Source of the DNA: Acidobacteriaceae bacterium
Lineage (GTDB): Bacteria; Acidobacteriota; Terriglobia; Bryobacterales; Bryobacteraceae
Length of the DNA stretch: 64,000 nt
Assembly: GCA_020247055.1 (NCBI GenBank)
Contig: JADCJL010000108.1
Coordinates: forward strand, 1 to 64,000
Direction: 5' to 3'
Each line of letters opens with the position of its first letter. The stretch's first letter is position 1. Positions 8,715 to 17,115 of the stretch are shown in pieces. The notes beneath the pieces are model-generated. The model made no database searches and had not been told where the DNA came from. It was given only the letters and a program-made list of their open reading frames with translations. The position numbers were made by a program, and so were the translations under genes.

Positions 8715-10046
8715 CTACTGCGCTCCCCGCAAGACAGGCAGCAGCTTACGCACGTCGCGCAGTGTACCGATCGTATAGTCCAACATTGCCGGTGTCAGTC
8801 CCGGATATACACCAACCCAAAATACGTTATTCATCACGAAATCGGAGTTGCGCAGATCGCCCACTTTCCGATGTTCAATGTCCTGGTAGGCCGGTTGCCG
8901 CAGCAGATTGCCACCAAATAGGAGTCGTGTGCTGATCTTGGCGCCTTCGACATGCGCCACCACCTGTTGGCGGGAGAAGCCGGACTCCGGCCGCACGGCG
9001 AGCGGGAAACCGAACCAACTGGGGTCGGAATCTACCGTTGCTTCCGGCAGAATGAAAATGTCCTGCATATCGGCCAATCCAGCCTTCAAAGCCCGGAAAT
9101 TGGCCTTGCGCGCTTCCACGAATCCAGGCAGCTTGGCCAGCTGCGCCACGCCCACAGCCGCCTGCATATCGGTCAGTTTCAGATTGTAGCCAATGTGCGA
9201 GTAAGTGTATTTGTGATCATAGCCGCAGGGAAGCTCGCCCAACTGCTGATCGAACCGCTTGCCGCAGGTGTTATCCTTACCTGGCTCGCACCAGCAGTCC
9301 CGGCCCCAATCGCGGAACGATTCGGCAATCGTCTTCAACATCGGCTTGTCGGTTAGCACCGCCCCGCCTTCCCCCATGGTTAGGTGGTGGGCAGGGTAGA
9401 AGCTCACCGTGGAGAGATCCCCAAAAGTCCCCACCTGCTGACCGCGATAGGTCGAACCCACGGCGTCGCAGCAGTCCTCCACCAGCCACAGATTATGCTT
9501 TGCTGCGAAGGCCTTCACAACCCCCAAATCGAATGGATTCCCTAGCGCATGCGCCACCATTATGGCGCGCGTCCGGGGGGAGAGCGCCGAATCCAACTGG
9601 TCGACCGAGATGTTGTAGGTCGGAATATCGACGTCGAGGAACACCGGAATCAGTCCATTTTGAATGATCGGATTGACCGTTGTTGGAAAGCCAGTTCCCG
9701 CAGTGATGACCTCGTCGCCAGGCCGCAACCGCCGATCCCCGAGTTTCGAGGAGGTCAGGGCGGTTAGAGCAACCAAGTTCGCTGATGAGCCCGAATTCAC
9801 GAGTAAGGCGCTGCGAATCCCCATGTATCGCGCGAATTTCCGTTCGAAATCCGCAGCGTATCGGCCCGTGGTCAGCCAGAATTCGAGCGAGGAATCCACC
9901 AGATTCACGATCTCTTCGGCATCGAAAACGCGCCCGGCATACTGCACAGGGGTTGTTCCCGGCAGGAACGCTTTCGCAGGAAAAGCCTCTTGATGATATT
10001 GGCGGACCAACTTCAGGATTTCTGCGTGCAGTGTCTCTTTACTCAT
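8715..10046 (-). CDS. rfbH: CDP-4-keto-6-deoxy-D-glucose-3-dehydrase (E1, PMP/[2Fe-2S] enzyme)
   Basis: 443 residues, aminotransferase-like fold. Position 220 is His in [13 protein letters not shown] where ordinary PLP aminotransferases have the Schiff-base Lys; this His is the hallmark of E1 (RfbH/AscC/DdhC). The cluster ligands are C193, C251, C253 and C261 ([21 protein letters not shown]), which reproduces the C-x57-C-x-C-x7-C pattern of the family exactly. The enzyme removes the C3 hydroxyl of CDP-4-keto-6-deoxyglucose. The partner reductase (E3, DdhD/AscD) is not in this window. Overlaps rfbG by 4 nt. Confidence 0.95.
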   Translation of the reverse strand: MSKETLHAEILKLVRQYHQEAFPAKAFLPGTTPVQYAGRVFDAEEIVNLVDSSLEFWLTTGRYAADFERKFARYMGIRSALLVNSGSSANLVALTALTSSKLGDRRLRPGDEVITAGTGFPTTVNPIIQNGLIPVFLDVDIPTYNISVDQLDSALSPRTRAIMVAHALGNPFDLGVVKAFAAKHNLWLVEDCCDAVGSTYRGQQVGTFGDLSTVSFYPAHHLTMGEGGAVLTDKPMLKTIAESFRDWGRDCWCEPGKDNTCGKRFDQQLGELPCGYDHKYTYSHIGYNLKLTDMQAAVGVAQLAKLPGFVEARKANFRALKAGLADMQDIFILPEATVDSDPSWFGFPLAVRPESGFSRQQVVAHVEGAKISTRLLFGGNLLRQPAYQDIEHRKVGDLRNSDFVMNNVFWVGVYPGLTPAMLDYTIGTLRDVRKLLPVLRGAQ

Positions 10047-11053
10047 TTCGAATCGGGTGCGTATTCGGTACCGGTTTCGGCCGCCAAATGGCGCGTATAC
10101 CAGTCAATGGTCGATGTGAGAGCCGTATCCAAGGTGAATTCCGGGCACCAGCCCAACAAGCGCCGTGCCTTCTCCGCGCTCAAATATTGGTGCAGAATTT
10201 CATTGCTGGCCGTACCCTGAATATCGGGTTCGAGCGAACTGCCCATGACCGCGAGGATCCGGCGGACCAAGTCAATGACGGTCAATTGAATCTCGTTTGA
10301 GAAATTGAAAGCCTCGCCTGCCAACGCAGGGTTCTCCGCCATTTTCTCAGCCAAGTGCATATACGCCGCCGCGCCGTCCTCGACATAGAAATAGTCCCGA
10401 ATATACGACCCGTCAGACCGCAAAATAGGCCGTTCGCCCCGGACGATGGATCGAATGGTACCCGGCACAATCCGATTCCAGTTCAAATCTCCGCCGCCAT
10501 AGAAATTGCCACAGCGTGTAATGCAGACGGGCAGCTTATAGGTGTGGCCATAGCTGGCCGCAATCAGGTCCGCGCAGGACTTGCTGACATCGTAGGGGTG
10601 GCGTCCCTGGAGAGGAGTGGACTCGTCATAAGGCAATTCCGGCTGGTCGCCGTATGCCTTGTCAGACGAAGCGATCACGATCTGCGCGACCGCCGTGCTT
10701 CGCCGGCACGCTTCAAGCAAGGCCCAGGTACCGGCAATATTCGTCTCGAACGTCGAGATAGGATTACGGTTGGCCACGCCGACGATCGTCTGCGCGGCGA
10801 GATGAAAGACGGTTCGGATCTCGTATTCGCCCAACGTGCGTTCGAGGAGTTCCTGATCACGCACATCACCCCGAACGACCTTTACTTTCTCAATGGCGCC
10901 ACTCCGCACTAGCTCCGATTGAGGTACCCAGTCGCGCACCAGGCAAACGATCTCGGCGCCCACTTCTAAGAGACGTTTTGTCAGCCAGGAGCCCACGAGA
11001 CCGGTGGCACCCGTGATCAGGATGGGTCGATCCCGCCAGAACCCGGGGTTCAA
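10043..11053 (-). CDS. rfbG: CDP-glucose 4,6-dehydratase
   Basis: 336 residues, extended SDR. Glycine motif [19 protein letters not shown] (about 11-29), family block [20 protein letters not shown], substrate-side motif SSDKAYGD and catalytic [12 protein letters not shown]. The AQTIVG...NP block and the pairing with rfbF and rfbH identify the CDP-glucose branch rather than dTDP-glucose dehydratase. The product is CDP-4-keto-6-deoxyglucose, the substrate of RfbH. It overlaps rfbF by 4 nt and rfbH by 4 nt, so the three are translationally coupled. Confidence 0.93.
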   Translation of the reverse strand: MNPGFWRDRPILITGATGLVGSWLTKRLLEVGAEIVCLVRDWVPQSELVRSGAIEKVKVVRGDVRDQELLERTLGEYEIRTVFHLAAQTIVGVANRNPISTFETNIAGTWALLEACRRSTAVAQIVIASSDKAYGDQPELPYDESTPLQGRHPYDVSKSCADLIAASYGHTYKLPVCITRCGNFYGGGDLNWNRIVPGTIRSIVRGERPILRSDGSYIRDYFYVEDGAAAYMHLAEKMAENPALAGEAFNFSNEIQLTVIDLVRRILAVMGSSLEPDIQGTASNEILHQYLSAEKARRLLGWCPEFTLDTALTSTIDWYTRHLAAETGTEYAPDSK

Positions 11054-11853
11054 ACCGACCCCTTCTCAATGTCACAGTTTTCCCAAACTCTCCATGGTGC
11101 CGCACCCGAATCCCAAAGCTCATTGAGCGCCTTGTACTCGCGATAGGTATCCATAGCGTAGAAGAACCCTTCGTGGTGATAGCTCATCAGTTGCCCTTCC
11201 GCGACGAGCGTCTCGAGTGGCGTAGTTTCTAGAATGCAGTGAGGATCCAGATAGTCGAGCACCTTTCGCTTGAAAACCATGAAACCAGCGCTGGCAATCC
11301 CATCAATCTGCGGCTTCTCAACAAATTTCATGACCCGTCCATCCGGCGCAACATCCAAGATGCCGAATCGCGAGGTGGGCCGCACCGTGGTAATCGTGGC
11401 CAACTTACCATGGGATTTGTGGAACTCGTACAGCTTCCTGATGTCGACATCGGAAATGCCGTCTCCGTAGGTGACAAAAAAGTCACCATCATCCAGATAC
11501 CGGCTGACCCGCTTGACGCGACCACCCGTCATGGTATCCTGACCAGTCTCGGCCAACGTCACGCGAAAATCCTGTTCCCTATGTTCGTCGTGAAACGTGA
11601 GCTCATTCTGGGTCCCTAACCGCATGGAAAAGTCATTATTCATTGCTTCATAATTGAGGAAGTATTCCTTAATCATGTTGCCCCGATAACCCAGACAAAT
11701 CACAAAATCAGCAAAACCATGGTGAGCATAAAGCTTCATGATGTGCCAGAGAATGGGTTTTCCTCCCACGTCGACGAGGGGTTTTGGCCGAAACTCCGTC
11801 TCTTCCCGCAAGCGAGTCCCTTGGCCACCACACAGAATTACCACTCGAGGCAT
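11050..11853 (-). CDS. rfbF: Glucose-1-phosphate cytidylyltransferase
   Basis: 267 residues from the ATG at 11853. The frame stays open to 12081, but the family begins with the nucleotide-binding motif, here [20 protein letters not shown], and has about 257 residues, so the internal start is preferred. The motif [20 protein letters not shown] follows. The enzyme makes CDP-glucose from CTP and glucose-1-phosphate, the first step of the CDP-deoxysugar pathway, and is the first gene of the operon. Only a weak ribosome site (GAAAG) precedes the start. A tandem 12-bp repeat lies about 45 bases upstream. Confidence 0.93.
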   Translation of the reverse strand: MPRVVILCGGQGTRLREETEFRPKPLVDVGGKPILWHIMKLYAHHGFADFVICLGYRGNMIKEYFLNYEAMNNDFSMRLGTQNELTFHDEHREQDFRVTLAETGQDTMTGGRVKRVSRYLDDGDFFVTYGDGISDVDIRKLYEFHKSHGKLATITTVRPTSRFGILDVAPDGRVMKFVEKPQIDGIASAGFMVFKRKVLDYLDPHCILETTPLETLVAEGQLMSYHHEGFFYAMDTYREYKALNELWDSGAAPWRVWENCDIEKGSV

Positions 11854-11896
11854 ATCGACTTTCAAAGGTATCAGATGGTCGTTTAGAATGCAACAC

Positions 11897-11920
11897 GAGA
11901 AAAACAGGGAGAAAAACAGG
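11897..11920. repeat. Perfect tandem 12-bp repeat upstream of rfbF
   Basis: GAGAAAAACAGG occurs twice without a gap (minus strand CCTGTTTTTCTC). It lies 44 bp before the rfbF start, in the leader or promoter of the sugar operon, and could be a regulator site or a slippage-prone tract. No clear -10/-35 pair was identified around it. Confidence 0.6.
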
Positions 11921-12101
11921 CGCTCGCGCGGTTCCTGTCTCCCTGTGATCCGGCCGATTCCCTCGAAGGGTATCCGATTGGCTGTGGTCGCAGGCGAGAC
12001 AAGCAAAACGCAGGATAAGCTTGTGTTTGCCATCGGCTGAAACCGGAGGACTTGGTTTACGCAGCAGCTAAAGTGGTCCAAGAAGTCTTTGGAGCGAGAT
12101 C

Positions 12102-12227
12102 TTGAAGAAAGAAAGACGGCGCTGGGGGACGGACGACAAGATCAGATTGCTGCGGCCTCATCTGACCGGGAAGCAGACAATTTCAAATGTCTGCGTGGAG
12201 GCCAGCAAGTCGCCAACCAAGGTCTAA
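12102..12227 (+). pseudogene. IS3-type OrfA helix-turn-helix fragment
   Basis: The frame reads KKERRRWGTDDKIRLLRPHL then TGKQTISNVCVEASKSPTKV to a stop at 12225-12227. This matches the start of IS3-group OrfA (basic start, helix-turn-helix with ISxxC and xPTxVY) but ends about 40 codons in. It is distinct from copies A and B. No inverted repeat ends were recognised. Confidence 0.6.
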
Positions 12228-12239
12228 GACGGGCCTTCA

Positions 12240-12273
12240 GCGGTCACCTGAAAAGCGGCCAATGGCGGTCACC
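12240..12273 (+). repeat. Paired GCGGTCACC repeats, IS21-end type
   Basis: GCGGTCACC at 12240-12248 and again at 12265-12273, 25 bases apart, with AAAGCGGCCAA between. Ends of IS21-family elements often carry such multiple short repeats. An IstB remnant follows directly on the opposite strand, which supports a former IS21 end here. Similar spacing with a different sequence is seen at 35333-35366. Confidence 0.45.
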
Positions 12274-12314
12274 CCAAAACCAGCTAATAAAAACTTGAGT
12301 CAGGGCAAGCCTCT

Positions 12315-12618
12315 TACAATCCATTCCGTCCGAATGGACCAAGAAATTTCGTTGATGAATGGGGGAGGAGGGCGCGGTGGTTGAGGCAGACCGGGTCGTC
12401 GGCCGCCATCTTCGTTCGCCCTCTTCTTGGTCGGCACTTCACCACATGTCTGTAATGCATCAAACGGTCCAGCATTGCACCTACCGCCGCCGTATACGTC
12501 AGCAGTGTACTGGCTCACTTATATTGGCGCATCGCGATTTCCAGCAGATCCTCGGCTGCGGTTCAGCGGCAGTTTTCGCATCCCGCAATCGTCAATGATA
12601 ACCAGAGGCACCAACGTC
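12315..12618 (-). pseudogene. IstB (IS21 transposition helper ATPase) C-terminal remnant
   Basis: The minus strand reads LVPLVIIDDCGMRKLPL (Walker-B region), then after a one-base insertion EDLLEIAMRQYK, a stop, ASTLLT, and directly TAAVGAMLDRLMHYRHVVKC. IstB normally has SNRPVDDWGKLLGD between ASTLLT and TAAV, so about 14 codons are deleted. The N-terminal Walker A half is absent. It is non-functional. Confidence 0.8.
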
Positions 12619-12629
12619 AGTTCTACCAC

Positions 12630-12863
12630 TTATTTCTTCCGCCGGCCTTCGGCCACCGCATCGGCCCGTTCTTTCGGCCGCACGTGCGCCTCCGGGCACA
12701 GCATACAGTGTCCCTGTAGGATGGCCTGGCCGAGATGGCTCTTGACCGCCTCGGGGATCACCCCGAACCGGCCATTAGGGGACGTCTGAAAACCGCCCAT
12801 GAAATGGCGTGCGCCAGGGCATTGAGAAGAGCACGAGGGGCTGCCCTCAGTTCTCGTGAGCAA
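12630..12863 (-). other. Unassigned 77-codon reading frame in IS debris
   Basis: The frame includes FQTSPNGRFGVIPEAVKSHL and GHCMLCPEAHVRPKERAD. It looks protein-like rather than random, but I cannot place it in a family. It overlaps the IstA start codon on the other strand and sits among transposon pieces, so it is probably a fragment of another mobile-element gene. No ribosome site was seen. Confidence 0.25.
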
Positions 12864-13050
12864 TGTCTTAAGCGAAAAGAAAAAGCAACAGATCGTAGGA
12901 CTGGGCCGTCTCGGATGGTCTCTGCGCCGGATCGAACGGGAGACCGGGCTCCACCGGAAAGCGGCCGCGCGCTACCTGAGCGAAGCCGGAATCCCGATCC
13001 GAAAACCCGCTCGCCCCAACAAACAAATTGCAAAACCGGCCATTTCCACC
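12856..13050 (+). mobile_element. IstA (IS21 transposase) N-terminal fragment
   Basis: From GTG 12856 the frame gives VLSEKKKQQIVGLGRLGWSL then RRIERETGLHRKAAARYLSE, the helix-turn-helix of IS21-family IstA transposases. The IstA sequence ends after about 65 residues and runs in frame into sialidase sequence, so the rest of the transposase, including the DDE domain, is lost. It lies head to head with the IstB remnant and is therefore from a different insertion. Confidence 0.75.
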
Positions 13051-13059
13051 CGCGAGGCC

Positions 13060-13671
13060 CCCCACGGGTCCATCTCACTCAGTGACGGCAGGCGCCTCCA
13101 CGCCAGCAAACGCTACCCCCGCGCCGGACAGGACATCGGCTTCAGCGTCTCAAACGACGATGGCAGCACTGGGCAGTGGCTCAGAACCCTCCCCACGCGC
13201 CCCGGCGACAACCCCGAACGCTACCACGAACTGCATGCCATCGAAGTAGGCCACGGCCGCCTCCTCGCCCCCGTCCGTAACCACAACCCGGCCAACGAAC
13301 GCGAAACCTTGCAATCGGAATCCTCCGACGGCGGTAAGTCCTGGTCCATCCCCCGGCCCATCGGCGTTTGGGGTCTCCCCTCCCATCTGCTCCGCCTCCG
13401 CGACGGCCGTCTGCTCATTACTTAAAGGCTATCAACGCCCGCCCCGTGGAAACCACGCCCGACTCAGCACCGACCACGGTCACACCAGGTCCAATCCCTT
13501 CGTCCTGTCCGGCGACGGCGCCGGCGACCTCAGCTACCCCTCCGCCGTCGAACTACCCGACGGACACCTCCTCAACCTCGTGGTAAGACTCCCAACACAC
13601 GGGCTCCCATCCCGCTCAACTCCCACCGCCCCCTTCTCCGTCCTCCGCCTCGCCCGCTGGCGCCTCGGTTA
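13060..13671 (+). pseudogene. BNR-repeat sialidase-like gene, 5' truncated and frameshifted
   Basis: The frame shared with the IstA fragment reads SISLSDGRRLHASKRYP, DIGFSVSNDDGSTGQWLRTL, NPERYHELHAIEVGHGRLLA and ESSDGGKSWSIPRPIGVWGL, ending LLIT at 13425. After an extra base the next frame continues GYQRPPRGNHARLSTDHGHT, LSYPSAVELPDGHLLNL and LRLARWRLG to TAA at 13669-13671. Asp-box-type SxDxGxxW motifs identify an exo-alpha-sialidase-like BNR protein. The N-terminal half is missing, apparently replaced by the IS21 piece. Not functional as a sialidase. Confidence 0.75.
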
Positions 13672-13703
13672 AGGTTTTCGTTGTAAACTGCCGATACCCC
13701 CTC

Positions 13704-15170
13704 ATGGCGTTGGACGCGAATCGCATCATCATTATCCTGTTGGCCGGCCTTTATTTCGTTATTGCCTGCCTCTTCGCCTCCCAAAGACCGTACTGGCTCG
13801 ATGAAACAGTGAGTGTCGGCATCGCGGCGCTCCCCAAGGTCGAGAACATACTCGCCATTCTCGCCGCGGGCAAGGAAGCCCATCCGCCTCTTTCGTTCGT
13901 CCTCATCCATGTTTGTTTCGCTCTGTTCGGGCCAGGCGAACTCCCTGCCCGTCTCCCCTCCATCCTCGCCCTCTTCGGGGCACTCGTGGCGGTCTATCAC
14001 TTTCTCCGCTTCCGCTTCTCCACCCCCATCGCCCTCGCCGGTGCCGTCCTGCTCGCCCTCAGCCCCGCCGGCTATTACGCCGTCGAAGCGCGGAGTTACG
14101 CTCTCCTCCTCGCCGCCGCAGCCGGTGCGGCTCTGGCTTGGCAGCGCCGCTCCCACCTCGGCCTCGCCGCCGCCCTCGCCTTAGCCATCTCCTCCCACTA
14201 CTACGCCGTCCTCCTCGCTCCCGTCTTCTTCGTCGCGACTCTCGTCCGCGACCGCCGTGCCGCTCTCCCCACGCTCGCCGCCATCGCCATCGGCTTTCTT
14301 CCTCTGTTTCTCTATCTCCCGCTCATCCACTCCACCTACACGGGCGGCTTGAGCACCTGGCAGTTCAATCCCGATAACATTGCCCGCCCCTCTCTCGGAC
14401 ATCTCGCGCAGATGCTGCGGCGGGTTTTCTTCCATGAAATGGTCCCCATTTTGCTATTGGCGCCACTCCTTCTGTACCGCTGGTTCTTCCGCCAACGCCT
14501 CCCCAACCTCGATAGCCCCTCGCTCCCGTTGGCCGAAAAGGTACTCGCCGGATGCCTGCTGCTCCTGCCCCCCCTCCTCCTCGTCATCAGCAAGTTCACC
14601 GTCGGCGCCTTTTTTGATCGCTATGTGATCCCCTGGCATCTCGGCATTGTCCTGCTTCTCGCCGCCGCCCACGCCGCCCTGTGCTCCCGCCCCGCGCACG
14701 CCTGGGTCTTCCTCGCCTCCTGCCTCGTCGGACCCTTCCTGTTACCCGCCCTCTACAAGCCCTTTCACACCGTCTCCGCAGAACTCACCAATCAGTGGGA
14801 CAACCTCGCGCTACCCCCTGGCCTCCCCATCGTCTATGCCGACTCACTCGACTACAACTCCGTCTGCCTCTACGCCCCACCCGAGATCCGCCGGCGCCTC
14901 CTCTACGTCCACGACATCGCCGTCTCCCGTCTCACGCGCGACCCCGTTCCAGAACAGATCATCACGCAGCTCAACCCCTACCTGTTTCCCTTTCGCGCCG
15001 AACTCTACGCACAGTTCGTCGCCTCCCGGCCTACCTTTCTTCTGTTCACCACCGGCTTCATCGACCGCGAATGGCTCCCCGGCCGCCTTCGCGCCGATGG
15101 CTACCAGTTCACCCCGCTCCGCACACTCCGCGAGCACACCCTCTACCGCGTCTCTCCCCCGGAGCAATAA
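13704..15170 (+). CDS. GT39-type membrane glycosyltransferase
   Basis: 488 residues with about eleven hydrophobic helices. The first extracytoplasmic loop carries the catalytic-type acidic pair in RPYWLDETVSVGIA (about 29-42), followed by HPPLSFVLIHVCFALFG, the layout of PMT_2/ArnT-like GT-C enzymes. Substrates cannot be inferred. No Shine-Dalgarno precedes the ATG; TAAACT at 13684-13689 could be a -10. It is convergent with the DUF1080 gene, 6 nt apart, and strongly C-biased at third positions like its neighbours. Confidence 0.8.
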   Translation: MALDANRIIIILLAGLYFVIACLFASQRPYWLDETVSVGIAALPKVENILAILAAGKEAHPPLSFVLIHVCFALFGPGELPARLPSILALFGALVAVYHFLRFRFSTPIALAGAVLLALSPAGYYAVEARSYALLLAAAAGAALAWQRRSHLGLAAALALAISSHYYAVLLAPVFFVATLVRDRRAALPTLAAIAIGFLPLFLYLPLIHSTYTGGLSTWQFNPDNIARPSLGHLAQMLRRVFFHEMVPILLLAPLLLYRWFFRQRLPNLDSPSLPLAEKVLAGCLLLLPPLLLVISKFTVGAFFDRYVIPWHLGIVLLLAAAHAALCSRPAHAWVFLASCLVGPFLLPALYKPFHTVSAELTNQWDNLALPPGLPIVYADSLDYNSVCLYAPPEIRRRLLYVHDIAVSRLTRDPVPEQIITQLNPYLFPFRAELYAQFVASRPTFLLFTTGFIDREWLPGRLRADGYQFTPLRTLREHTLYRVSPPEQ

Positions 15171-15176
15171 GTCCCG

Positions 15177-15725
15177 CTAATTAATCTTCCGAATACGCAT
15201 CGTCCGCAACCGCACTTCCATCGCCGGCACCGCCTCCACCTCAAACGCCAGTAGGCCCGCCTGCTTGGTCGCCGGCAGGTCCTCCTCCCGCTTCTCCCCG
15301 TTCACCCATACCGTCATTTTCCCGTCCTGGCAGAGCAGCTTATACTCCACCCACTCATTTGCCCGCAAATACTTCCGGGCCTCGGAAATCTCCACCGACG
15401 GCCCCTCCATCACCCCCTCCGTCCGCTCCTCGCTCTGCACCCAGAGCTTCAGCCGCCCGTTTCGCAGCCGCACCTCCATTCGCAACTCAAAATCCTGATA
15501 CCGCTCCCCCCGGTGCACCAGCGCCAAACTCCGCTTCCGCCCCGTCATCTTGTCCGTCGACGCCCACATCCGGTCCCGCTCAATCTGCCAGATCTGCTCG
15601 TCCCCCTCCCAACGCCCAAAGTCCCGCCCGTTAAACAACGGCACAAACCCCTGGCTCGCCTCCCCCATCTGCAACACCTGTGCCGGTAAATTCAGAATGA
15701 AAAGAAATAGAAATAACCAACGCAT
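15177..15725 (-). CDS. Secreted DUF1080 (3-keto-disaccharide hydrolase-type) protein
   Basis: 182 residues with a signal peptide (MRWLFLFLFILNLPAQV) and one concanavalin-like jellyroll domain: GFVPLFNGRDFGRWEGDEQIW at the start, DFELRMEVRLRNGRLKLWVQSEE in the centre and LLAFEVEAVPAMEVRLRTMRIRKI at the end. DUF1080 proteins are glycan-active or carbohydrate-binding beta-sandwich proteins common in Acidobacteriota and Planctomycetota. The start is only 24 bp from the divergent molybdenum hydroxylase operon, with overlapping -10-like hexamers (15737-15744). Confidence 0.82.
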   Translation of the reverse strand: MRWLFLFLFILNLPAQVLQMGEASQGFVPLFNGRDFGRWEGDEQIWQIERDRMWASTDKMTGRKRSLALVHRGERYQDFELRMEVRLRNGRLKLWVQSEERTEGVMEGPSVEISEARKYLRANEWVEYKLLCQDGKMTVWVNGEKREEDLPATKQAGLLAFEVEAVPAMEVRLRTMRIRKIN

Positions 15726-15736
15726 CTTCTCAAAGG

Positions 15737-15744
15737 TACACTAA
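15737..15744. promoter_or_regulatory. Overlapping divergent -10 hexamers
   Basis: The octamer TACACTAA region gives TACACT on plus (15737-15742), 7 bases before the GTG at 15750, and TAGTGT on minus (15744-15739), 13 bases before the ATG at 15725. Both fit TANNNT. There is no Shine-Dalgarno before 15750, so a leaderless transcript is possible. No -35 was recognised. Confidence 0.4.
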
Positions 15745-15749
15745 ACGAT

Positions 15750-16619
15750 GTGAAAGCCTTCGACTACGCCGCCCCCGCCTCCCTTCCGGAAGCCGTCGGT
15801 CTGCTCGCCAGCCAACCCGCCGCCCGTCTCCTCGCCGGCGGCACGGACCTGCTCGTGCAACTCCGCTCCGGCCGCAAACAAGCCGACGTCGTCATCGACG
15901 TCAAGAAAATTCCCGAACTCAACGAAATCACCCTCGCCGCCGATCACAGCCTCACCATCGGCGCCGCCGTCCCCTGCTACCGCCTCACGGACCATCCCGC
16001 CGTCCAGGCCCATTACCCCGCCCTCACCGAAGTCGCCTCCTGGATCGGCGGCACCCAGATCCAGGGCCGCGCCTCCCTCGGCGGCAATCTCTGCAACGCC
16101 GCCCCCAGCGCCGACTCCATCCCCCTGCTCATCGCCCTCTCCGCCTCCGCCCACATCGCCGGACCCGCCGGGCGCCGCTCGGTCCCCGTCGAAGCCTTCT
16201 GCACCGCCCCCGGCCGCAACCAGCTCACCCCCGGCGAACTCCTCGTCTCCATCCACATCCCCGCCCCCCCGCCCCGCTCCGGCGCCGCCTACCTCCGCTT
16301 CATCCCCCGGAACGAAATGGATATCGCCGTCGTCGGGGCGGGCGCCTCGCTCACCCTCGCCAACGGCGTCATCGCCGCCGCCCGGCTCGCCCTCTCTTCA
16401 GTCGCCCCCACCCCCCTGTTCGTCCCCGCCGCCGGCGATTCGCTCCTCGGCCAGGCTCCCACCCCCGCCGCCCTCGAAGCCGCCGCCCAGCTCGCCCAGG
16501 CCGCCGCCTCGCCCATTTCCGACATGCGCGGCTCCGCCGCCTACCGGCGCCACCTCTGCGCCGTCATGGCCCGCCGTGCCCTCGAACTCGCCCTCAGCCG
16601 CGCCCAGGAGAACCAATAG
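15750..16619 (+). CDS. Molybdenum hydroxylase FAD-binding medium subunit (CoxM/XdhB type)
   Basis: 289 residues, GTG start (MKAFDYAAPASLPEAVGLLA). FAD-binding motifs ARLLAGGTDLLVQLRSG (about 27-43) and ASLGGNLCNAAPSADSIPLL (about 109-128) are those of the xanthine dehydrogenase family medium subunit. It passes electrons from the [2Fe-2S] subunit to FAD and the final acceptor. First gene of a four-gene operon, followed 1 nt later by the small subunit. The start codon follows a -10-like TACACT by 7 bases without a ribosome site. Confidence 0.9.
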   Translation: MKAFDYAAPASLPEAVGLLASQPAARLLAGGTDLLVQLRSGRKQADVVIDVKKIPELNEITLAADHSLTIGAAVPCYRLTDHPAVQAHYPALTEVASWIGGTQIQGRASLGGNLCNAAPSADSIPLLIALSASAHIAGPAGRRSVPVEAFCTAPGRNQLTPGELLVSIHIPAPPPRSGAAYLRFIPRNEMDIAVVGAGASLTLANGVIAAARLALSSVAPTPLFVPAAGDSLLGQAPTPAALEAAAQLAQAAASPISDMRGSAAYRRHLCAVMARRALELALSRAQENQ

Positions 16620-16620
16620 C

Positions 16621-17115
16621 ATGTCCGCCAAAGTCCAGGTCCAAACCACCATCAATAACGAGCCCGTCGAGTTCCTCTGCGAACCCCGCCAGTCGCTCCT
16701 TGAATGTCTCCGCGACATCGTCGGCCTCACCGGCACCAAAGAAGGCTGCGGCGATGGCAACTGCGGCTCCTGCACCGTCAAACTCGGCGACCGCATCGTC
16801 ACCTCCTGCCTCGTCCTCGGCGTCGAGGCCGCCGGCCAGTCCATCACCACCGTCGAAGGCCTCGCCCACGGTAATACCCTCCACCCCCTCCAAAAGGCGT
16901 TCCTCGAAAACGCCGCCCTCCAGTGCGGCATCTGCACCCCCGGCTTCCTCATTGCCGCCGACGCCCTGCTCCAAAAACACCCCCAGCCCACCGAAGAACA
17001 AACCCGCTTCTGGCTCGCCAACAACCTCTGCCGCTGCACCGGCTACGACAAAATCATCCGCGCCGTCCAGGCCGCCGCCCACGAAATCAACGCCAACTCC
17101 GGAGCCGCCCAATGA
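16621..17115 (+). CDS. Molybdenum hydroxylase [2Fe-2S] small subunit (CoxS/XdhC type)
   Basis: 164 residues from ATG 16621. The frame opens earlier, but that part overlaps the medium subunit and is not family-like. Plant-type [2Fe-2S] ligands are C43, C48, C51 and C63 (EGCGDGNCGSCTVK; SC). The second cluster uses C102, C105, C137 and C139 (QCGICTPGF; LCRCTGY). All eight Cys are intact. It relays electrons from the molybdenum site to FAD. Its stop overlaps the large-subunit start (ATGA). Confidence 0.95.
   Translation: MSAKVQVQTTINNEPVEFLCEPRQSLLECLRDIVGLTGTKEGCGDGNCGSCTVKLGDRIVTSCLVLGVEAAGQSITTVEGLAHGNTLHPLQKAFLENAALQCGICTPGFLIAADALLQKHPQPTEEQTRFWLANNLCRCTGYDKIIRAVQAAAHEINANSGAAQ

Noticed and set aside
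11854..12081. Extra 76 codons at the start of rfbF
   Set aside because: The family starts with the LCGGQGTRL nucleotide-binding motif. The extension has no similarity and contains the tandem 12-mer of the leader.
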